Under the pieces are notes generated by a model that saw nothing but the letters and a program-made list of their open reading frames with translations, was not told the origin of the DNA and searched no databases. A DNA stretch of 64,000 nt from the NCBI GenBank assembly GCA_004335835.1, contig RWJK01000996.1:56690-120689 (forward strand), written 5' to 3'. Source of the stretch: Scenedesmus sp. ARA3 (taxonomy: Eukaryota > Chlorophyta > Chlorophyceae > Sphaeropleales > Scenedesmaceae). Shown one piece after another: positions 56,541-64,000 of the stretch; within the stretch, counting starts at the first letter, position 1; each line of letters opens with the position of its first letter. Made by a program: the position numbers and the translations under genes.

Positions 56541-59500
56541 ATGTCAAACAACACACCATTGAGCGAGGCGGACATCCCGCAGTTGCTGCAGCTGCTGCAG
56601 GGCGCTCTCAGCCCGGACGCCCCTACGCAGAAGCAGGCTGAGGCAGTGCTGGCATCCATAGAAGGCAGGATAGGCTACTGCTCCTGTTTAGCGGTGAGCA
56701 CGTGGTGCTAGCCGAAGCGATCGCCGCAGCAACCGATGACTAGCAGCAGCTTGACAGCTGCTGCTGCTGCTGCTGCTGCTGCTGTGCTGTGCTGCTGTGT
56801 GTGCAGGCAGTCATTGGCAGCAAGGATGCGGACCACAGCGCCCGCTGGCTAGCAGCTGTGCAGCTGAAAAACAGCGTCAACAAGTACTGGAGGCCGCGAT
56901 ATGACAGCGGGTGCGCTTGCAGGAGATGTGGTGACAGGGCAACTCGTGCAGCTGCAAGCGCAGCGTTAAGCCTCGTGCAGCCAGCAATGGTCGGCCCTCA
57001 CACCATCACACCAGCTCTCAATCAATACTGCAGATGTGACGGATATATCAGTCAGCCGCACATAGCAGCCGCTCTGTGCAGCCCTAGGCCAGCAGCAGTG
57101 TTTCTGGCTCTGCTGCAATGGCTGCTCTTTTGAACATGGTGACAGCCCAACAGCATGATCACATACCACGCACCAGCACAACAGCCCAAGCCAGCAGATG
57201 CTTATCCAGCCGTCCTGCAAGGGCTGCTGCTAAACCTGCTGCCCCGTTGGGATGGCTGCGCAGGGGCCTGACAGCAGAGGAGCGGGCCTACCTGAGGGGA
57301 CGCTTCCTGCAGCTCATCCCACAAGATGACAACCAGGTAGCTGCAGCTGAAGTTAAAGCTGTCTGACTGTATGTATGCCTGTATAATTGCTGTGCGCTAT
57401 CGGTCGTGCAAGAGGCAGCTGGTGCAGCAGCACATGTAGAGGGGTCTTTTCCTGCAGCTCAGCCCTCAGGACGACAACCAGGTAGCGCTTAACATCCAGC
57501 TGCCTATTTGCAACTGTGCGTGTATTACTGATGTGCACCAGCTGTCCCACAAGAGGAAGCTGGTGCAGCAGCACACGCAGAGGGGGCAGTTCATCCCACA
57601 GGACGACAAGCAGGTAGCGCTTTACAAGCAACTGCCTACTACCTGCGTGTCTGCTAATGTGTGCTGCGTAACAGTTGTCCTGCAAGAGGCAGCTGAGCTG
57701 TGCAGCAGCAGCTGTAGAGGCTGAGCATCCCTGTCAGGCACAGCAACTACTTCCTGCAGCTCCTATCATGAAATTATGGCTAGAAACAAGCTAAACGCTG
57801 CCTGCACAGTGGACGCCCGGCAGCCCACATCCAGCGTACCAGCTGTCCTGCAAGAGGCAGTGGTGCAGCAACGGCGCTGGAGATTTTAGCCGTGTGTTTT
57901 GTGCACCTGCCCGCTTTCTGTTAGCGTCAGTAACAAGTGCCAACACATACCTTTCTTGCAGATTGTGGTGCAGGTGGCGCTGGAGGTGGCCAAGGCCCTT
58001 CCATCAGCCAGTCATCAAGCTGCACAGCTTGCTGTTGTTGTGCCCTGACACGTGACATGTGTGCTCCCCCGGTTGCTCTGCTTCGGTTTGTGTGGCGCAC
58101 GGCTGGCACTGCCTCTGTTCGCAGATTGCGGTGCAGGTGGCGCTGGTGGTGGCCAAGGTGGCCCGCTTTAACTTCCCAGCCAGTGGCCCAGCCCAACAAA
58201 TAGCCCGTGTGCTCTCCTTGATTGCCTGCTCCTGTTTGTGTTGCCTCCGTCTGCAGATTGCGGTGCAGGTGGCGCTGGTGGTAGCTAAAGTGGCCCGCTT
58301 TGACTTCCCCAGCCAGTGGCCCAGCCTCTTCAGCGACCTACTGGCAGGCCTGGAGCCAAATGCAGCAGCAGCAGCAACAGCAGGTGGTGGTGGCAGTGCT
58401 GCGGGGCCGTCGCTGCTGCTGGTGCGGCGCACCTACTTTGTGCTGCACCACGTGCTCAAGGAGCTGTCCAGCAAGCGGCTGGCGGCAGACCAGAAGGCCT
58501 TTGCAGAGGTGGGTCTGCAGGACTAAACACAGCAGCAGCGGCAGCAGCAGCAGCAGCAGCGGAACTACTACCGCCGCACTCGTGTTGTGGCTGGCATCGT
58601 GCGCCAGTGCACCATATGGCCATCAGTGTTGCCTGTCCGGGCGCCTGCTTTGTTTCAGCATCAGCCGTGAAGTGCTGCTTGCACTGGCGGTGCCTGCTGA
58701 GTGACGTGCATGCAGTAACAGTTGTCCAGCAAGTGGTTGGCGGCAGACCAGAAGGCCTCTGCAGAGGTGGCTTCTGGTCTTGCAGGAAGCACTTGCAGGA
58801 GACCAACAAACACAGCAGCAACAGAGACAGCAGCAGCAGCAGCAGCGCAGCATGGCATGCATCGAGCTGGTAGCTGCGGTACAACTGCTTGCTGACAGCA
58901 ATGCTGCATGTTGCCTTGTGTGCCTGCTGCCTTCGCGCTCGCTGCTGTAACAACCAACAGGTCACCAAGCTGCTGTTTGACCATGTGTGGAGCAGCTGGT
59001 GCAGCCTGCTGGGAGACATCTTGGGGGCACTGCCTGCAGCGCTGGCAGCACCCGGGGCGCTGGCGCCCCCGCAGCTGCTGCTGGCTTTTGAGCGCTGGCT
59101 GCTGCTGCTCAAGGTGGGGTGCTGGCCAGGCTGCTGCCAGCTGACTTTGGTTTTCGCTGTTTACATCATGTACTGCCTCCTTATTGACATGCGCAGGAAG
59201 CAGCATAGGCAGCTTGCGGTTTCTGGTCTGCACACATTTTGGAAGCATTGCCGCTTCATTGTTCAAGATTCAAGTCGAGCCTACATCTAACTGTTGTGAT
59301 ATCTGTGTGTGTATGTGTGGGCCCACCCTCCCCCTGCAGATCCTGCGCAGGCTGCTGCTGCACGGCTTCCAGCCAGACGCCAAGTCGCTGCAGCCGGTGC
59401 AGGCCGTGCTGCTTGTGGCGCCGCAGCTGCTGCAGGCGGTGGCGGCGCTGCAAGCCGCACGACCGGGCAGCAGCGAAGGCGGCAGCAGCAGCAGCAGCAG

Positions 59501-62500
59501 CAGCAGCGGCAGCGTGGGTCGCAGCCAGCTGGCGGCTATGGTGGAGCGTGGGCTGCTGAAGCTGCTCAAGACGCTGAGCCAAGTGCAGCAGGAGCACCCT
59601 TGGTGAGCGGGAACGTGTGTTTTATTTGAAGCCTTAGTCAAGTATATCTATGATGGCTTTGGTACATTTGCTGCACATGCTGCGTGTATGCCTTGAGACA
59701 CTGAGCCAGGTGCAGCAGGAGCACCGTTGATGAGCGGCGCTGATCAAAGAGTTTAGCCTTGTCATCATTTTTGGACACTCTGCAAAGGTACTGTGTCTGA
59801 CTATTGGTGTCCAGCACGACAAGGACGGCAGTCCCAGCAGCTGCGGGGTCGGCAAATCTTGTGTCCCATGCCACGTGCCTCAACTCCCCCAAACACTTCT
59901 CATACATCCTCTGTGCCCTCTCCTTGCCCCTTTCTTCCTTGGACCACTTGTCATGTCCTTCCACACCGCAGGTGTGCTGCTGTCCACGCTTGATGCCTGC
60001 TGCTGCCAGCTGCCTGCATTCATTGCAGAGTTTTGTGAGTTTTGTGGCGACTGTCTAACACTGCACTGCTGCCACTGGTCCTTTTATGCGGCCGGCGTGT
60101 TGCTGTCCAGCTGTGTGCCTTCCTCACTGAATATCTGACACATGCCTGACATTCCTCGCACTGCTGCCGCAGGTCCTTCCACGCAGCCGGCGTGCTGCTG
60201 CCCACACTGGAAAGCCTGCTGCTGCCAGCTGTGAGCCTTCCTCACCGAAAATCTGAAGTATGCTGCGCACTGCACTGCTGCCGCAGGTCCTTCCATGCAG
60301 CCGGGGTGCTGCTGCCCACGCTGGACGCCTGCTACAGCCTGCTGCTGGCGGCAGCAGCGGCAGGCGGCGGGCCCTTTCCCCCGGCGCGCGAGGCGCTGCT
60401 GAGTGCTGCCTGCGGCTGCGTGCGGGGGGTGCTGGGCTGCGACGGCTACGCGGGGCGGGCGGGCAGCGGCATGGGCAGCGCAGCCGAGCGGGTGAGTGCT
60501 TGCAGTGTCCACTGGACTTGCAGTGTGGGCTAAGGACATCACAGCGGTGACACAGGCATTGCAGGAGAGCATGTGAGCATTGTCAGTAGCTTTGCGCACT
60601 GGGAGCGGCTCAAGTATACAGTTGGGGTGGTGGTGGGGTGGGCTGCGACGGCTACGCGGGGCGGGCGGGCAGCGGCATGGGCAGCGCAGCAGAGCGGGTG
60701 AGTGCTTGCAGTGTCTAAGAACATCACAGCGGTGACACAGGCATTGCAGGAGAGCAGGTGAGCATTGTCAGTAGCTTTGTGCAGTGGGAGCGGCTCAAGT
60801 ATACAGTTGGGGTGGCGGTGGGGTTGGCTGTGAGGGCTACGCGGGCCGGGCTGGCAGCGGCACGGGCAGCGCGGCTGAGCAATGGAGTGCGTGCAGTGGT
60901 TGTGCACACTGAGAGTGGCTCAAGGCACAGTTGGGGTGGCGGTAGGGTCCAGGGTGGGCTGTGACGGCTACGCGAGGCGAGCTGGCATGGCGGCATGGGC
61001 AGCGCAGCAGAGTGGGTGAGTGCTTTGAAGGTCCAGTGGGGGCTGCAGCAACCGCATGGGCAGTGCAGCGGACCAAGTGAGTCAGGTGTACCAGCCAGTG
61101 ACATCGGGAGTGTTGCAACCAACATAGCAGGGGCGGCATGTGCAGCGCAGCTGACCGGTGGCGTGTAAGTAGAGGCTGTGTGCACTGGGAGCGGCTCGGT
61201 AGAAAGGTGTAGAGTTGGGGTGGTGGTGGGGTGGGCTGCGACGGCTATGCGGGGAGGGCTGGCAGTGGCATGGGCAGCGCGGCTGAGCGGGTGAGTAGCT
61301 GCGGTTTGAGGGTGTGTGTGGGCACAGCAATGCTGCTGACTAACATGGAGAATGCGTGTTTAGTATTTGCAGAGCTTCTGGTGCGTACTGGAGATGACAT
61401 TGTGACAGCTGCTGCAGCAGCCGTACTGTGTGCTGCATTGACTGCTGCTGCAGCACCAGCATGCTTTGTGCTGCTCCTAAAGTTTTTGCTTCATTTGCAG
61501 TCTGTTGCATATCGTCACTACCTGCTGTTGATTGCAAGTCACAAGTTTCTGTCACGCATGGTGGTTGCTGATTGCCTGACCTGCAGGCTGCCGCCATCAA
61601 GCCCATGGCAGCCGAAGTGAGCAGCCAGCTCAGCGCCTGGTGGGGTGCCCCCGCCCAGCTGCCGCCCCTGCCAGCACTAGTGGCAGCAGGCATTGTTTCC
61701 CCACAGCAGCAGCAGCAGCAGGCGCACACGCGGCAGGCGGTGCTGCTGCAAGTGCTGATAGCAGGCTACTTTGTACTAAACCACAGAGACCTAGAGGAGT
61801 GGGCAGATGATCCGGAGACCTGGGCACATGCAAATGCAGACACAGCAGCACACAGCGAAGGCCTGAGGTCATGCTGCCACCAGCTAGCATTGAGCCTGCT
61901 GCTTGCTGACAAGGCTGCACTAGCGCCAGTGCTAGTGCAGTTGCTGCAGCAGGTCAGTCAGGTGGTGCCTGCTGGCTGGGGTGTGGGGGCTCCGCCAGCT
62001 CAGCAACAGCAGCAGCAGGGGTGGCAGCCGCTGCCTGGTCCTGCAGTGCATGGCACTGGAGGTGTGCAGTACCCTGCTGTGCTGCTGCTGAAAGAGGCAG
62101 TGTATGAGGCAGTAAGCCTGGCAGCGTATGACTTGCATGACTATGTGGACTATCAGGGCTGGCTCAGGAGCAGTTTGCTTCCTGAGATGATGGCTGTACA
62201 GCAGCAGCAGCAGCAGCAGCAGCAACAGCGGCTGCTGCCAGTAATGCCGCGTGCAGCTGCACGCTTAGTCGGGCACTGGGTAGCAGACCTGAAGAATGAA
62301 GACAGGCCGGCTGTCTACACGGCGCTGACGGTGCTGCTGGTGCAGCCTGCAGCGCAGCAGCAGGCGGCTGGCAGCAGCGGCAGCAGCAGCAGCAGCGGTG
62401 TAGATGTCGTGCTGCAGCTGGCAGCTGTTGCTGCGCTGTGTGCGCTGGTGGATGACTTTGGCTTTGAGGGCGAGGCCTTTGTGGCGGTGCTGCCTGCCGT

Positions 62501-64000
62501 GCTGGGCGCGCTGTGCGGCATGCTGCAAGAGAGTGAGGAGCTGGACACACAGACACAGGTGGGTGCAACCAGCAAGCTCTGGTTGCACAGTTCTGAATCT
62601 GTTGATGCATTAGGCAGGGTCCTGGCATGCTATGTGCGCATTGTGTGCTGCTGCGGCTGATGGAGCGTATGTGTCGCACAGAAGCATGGGTAGGCGCTGC
62701 CAGGGGCACAGACACTTGAACAAGCAGCTTGCACCTGTCCCTTCAAAGACGCAGCCAATCATTGGGCGTGCTCGAGGTTGATCATGCTCAAGTTTGTCCC
62801 GCTGCACACCGTCTGCGCCCGCCAGGTGTTTGGGCTCATGAACCTCATCATCGAGCGCCTGGGGCAGGACGTCATCGCGCCGCACGTGGGCGGCATCCTG
62901 CCGCTGCTGCCGCGCATCTGGGAGGCGGCAGCAGACCAGAGCCTGCTGCGCATACAGGTGGGCGGAATTAGGACGGGCCTTGCTGTGCTACAGGCGGGGC
63001 TGGCTCAGCCAACATCTGGCAGGCAGCAGTGGCAGCCTCAGACCAGCCTGCTGCGCGTACAGGTTTGAGCATGGGGCTCTTGCTGCACACAGATGGGTCT
63101 GGCTTAGTCGACGTTTGACACGCAGCGGCTGGCCAGAGTCTGCTGAGCATACATGTGGTGCCTGCTGCTGTCGTGTTGCTGTGTGGATGCCAGAGATTGT
63201 ATGCTGCAGTTCGCTGCAGGTCAACAGGTTGACCAGAAGGTAATGACCGAATGTAACAGCTGTATGGCCTCGTCACCCCACCCACCTCTTGCAGGTGCTG
63301 TGCTGTGCTGTGCTTCGCTGCTGGTCAACGTGCTGTGCAGCATGTTGCTGCTGATTGGGCTGTGTTGCTGTGATGCTTACTGCTTACACTTGCCCCTGCA
63401 TCATTGCAGGTGCTGTGCTGCGCCTCGCTTCTGGTCAACGTGCTGGACCTGCTGTGCCTGCTGCAACCTGATTGTTTTCTTCAAACACCTTGTTAAGTCC
63501 CCGCCTGCCTGCCGCCAATGCAGGTGCTATGCTGCGCCTCCCTGCTGGTCAACGTGTTGTGCAGCATGTTGCTGCTGATGGTTCTGCTTTGCTTGGAAGC
63601 GTGCTGCTTACAGTTACCCCTGGTTGCTTTTGCAGGTGCTGTGCTGCGCCTCGCTTCTGGTCAACGTGCTGTGCAGCATGTTGCTGCTAATGGATCTTCT
63701 TGGCTTGGATGCATATTGCTCACCATTATCCCTGGTTGATGTTGCAGGTGCTGTGCTGTGCTTCGCTGCTTGTCAACGTGCTGGGCGAGGGCAGCGCCGC
63801 CACGTACGGCCTGCTGCTGCCGCTGCTGCAGCAGTCGCTCCATCCAAACAGCCCCCAGCCGGAGCTGCTGGAGGACGCGCTGTGCCTGTGGCTGGTGGCG
63901 CTGCGCAACGCGCCCGGGGGTTTAGGGGCAGCAGAGTGCGGTGGCCCTGCTGGTGCGCTGCTGCAGCTGGCGCCAGCGCTGGCTGCCTGCCTCACCAACA
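56541..64000 (+). CDS. IPO11: Importin-11-like nuclear transport receptor, 5' part, runs off the window
   Basis: The exons 56541-56693, 56807-56910, 57264-57336, 58257-58508, 58961-59113, 59340-59602, 60287-60491, 61587-62558, 62826-62957 and 63748-64000+ are in phase throughout. The start has the importin-beta N-terminal layout: helices LSEADIPQLLQLLQGALSPD and KQAEAVLASIE, then DHSARWLAAVQLKNSVNKYW and LTAEERAYLRGRFLQLIPQD. Downstream HEAT-like helices include VALVVAKVARFDFPSQWPSL. Importin-11 marks are YFVLNHRDLEEWADDPETW, an acidic-tryptophan motif of this family, and LLEDALCLWLVALRNAPG near the window edge. The protein carries cargo (in animals, UBE2E3 and rpL12) into the nucleus under Ran control. 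Ser- and Gln-rich insertions come from triplet tracts. Most introns contain partial exon copies. Confidence 0.9.
57412..57622 (+). repeat. Donor-side copies of importin-11 exon 3
   Basis: The exon end (FLQLIPQDDNQ plus GTAGC donor, real donor at 57337) recurs ending near 57481 and 57613, with more decayed fragments near 57690 and 57850. Confidence 0.88.
57953..58200 (+). repeat. Two acceptor-side copies of importin-11 exon 4
   Basis: IxVQVALxVAKV with TTGCAG or TTCGCAG acceptors occurs at 57961 and 58126. The second extends 70 bp, with three silent changes, one replacement and a 1-base deletion relative to the real exon at 58257. Confidence 0.93.
58703..58778 (+). repeat. Donor-side copy of importin-11 exon 4
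   Basis: SSKxLAADQKAxAE plus a GTGG donor repeats the exon end (real donor at 58509). Confidence 0.88.
59960..60240 (+). repeat. Three acceptor-side copies of importin-11 exon 7
   Basis: SFHAAGVLLPTLDAC-like copies begin near 59972, 60077 and 60175. The third keeps GCCGCAG and is nearly identical for 50 bp to the real exon at 60287. Confidence 0.93.
60640..61296 (+). repeat. Five or six donor-side copies of importin-11 exon 7
   Basis: GCDGYAGRAGSGMGSAAER plus GTGAGTG (real donor at 60492) recurs ending near 60697, 60875, 61015, about 61075 (partial), about 61155 (partial) and 61291. The first and last keep the donor and open frame. Confidence 0.93.
63028..63155 (+). repeat. Donor-side copies of importin-11 exon 9
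   Basis: DQSLLRIQ-like ends recur near 63063 and 63153, decayed, past the real donor at 62958. Confidence 0.75.
63290..63700 (+). repeat. About 113-bp tandem array: four acceptor-side copies of importin-11 exon 10
   Basis: Acceptors followed by VLCCASLLVNVL begin at 63295, 63410, 63524 and 63636. The real exon begins at 63748. Spacing is 112-115 bp. Three copies share a CAGCATGTTGCTGCT tail absent from the real exon. Confidence 0.95.

Noticed and set aside
1..64000. CRISPR-like arrays among the regularly spaced repeats
   Set aside because: Repeats are exon junctions or triplets in a eukaryotic genome, spacers are not unique inserts, and no cas genes are present.

Overview
This window is nuclear DNA from a eukaryote, most likely a chlorophyte green alga, possibly Sphaeropleales-like (inference, no database search). 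The support is intron-dense genes with GT-AG introns, the standard genetic code, very abundant CTG/CAG triplet tracts that become poly-Gln/Ala/Ser in proteins, candidate TGTAA polyadenylation motifs, and plant/algal gene families. There is no bacterial operon structure and no recognisable RNA gene, CRISPR array or intact transposon.

Layout: five minus-strand genes fill 550-27481. They are a multidomain Cys-rich surface or secreted protein (550-5692), a retropepsin-fold protein with degenerate catalytic motifs (6606-10779), an AAAP/SLC38-type amino acid transporter (11142-16454), a small two-span membrane protein with a Pro/Tyr tail (17696-19366), and a Myb-type REB1/TTF1-like rDNA factor (20672-27481). 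A divergent promoter leads to two plus-strand genes, a zinc-dependent histone-deacetylase-family enzyme (27988-32091) and the proteasome maturation factor UMP1 (33095-34382). A long minus-strand SNF2 ATPase, SHPRH/RAD5-like, covers 36563 to about 49431. Three plus-strand genes follow: a DUF1232 membrane protein (49904-52857), a bZIP-like factor (53734-55985) and importin-11, cut by the window edge (56541-64000). I built nine gene models by hand by choosing GT-AG sites and checking codon phase. Their summed exon lengths are multiples of three: surface protein 692 aa, protease-like 821 aa, transporter 524 aa, small membrane protein 213 aa, HDAC 354 aa, UMP1 138 aa, DUF1232 257 aa, bZIP 658 aa, and importin-11 phase-consistent through ten exons. 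The REB1-like gene is phase-consistent from exon 3 to exon 10. The SNF2 gene is only partly resolved.

The most unusual property is not a gene. Most introns carry one to six partial, diverged copies of the neighbouring exon, always including its splice junction. Copies of an exon's 5' part with its acceptor lie upstream of the real exon, and copies of its 3' part with its donor lie downstream. This is what repeated tandem duplication across exon-intron junctions would produce. Clear arrays occur in the HDAC, importin-11, DUF1232, REB1-like, protease-like and transporter genes, and UMP1 carries extra copies of its terminal coding end. Where I compared codons by hand, differences between copies and real exons are mostly synonymous. 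A second property is that sense-strand (CTG)n tracts ending in CAG sit where the polypyrimidine tract and AG of an acceptor should be.
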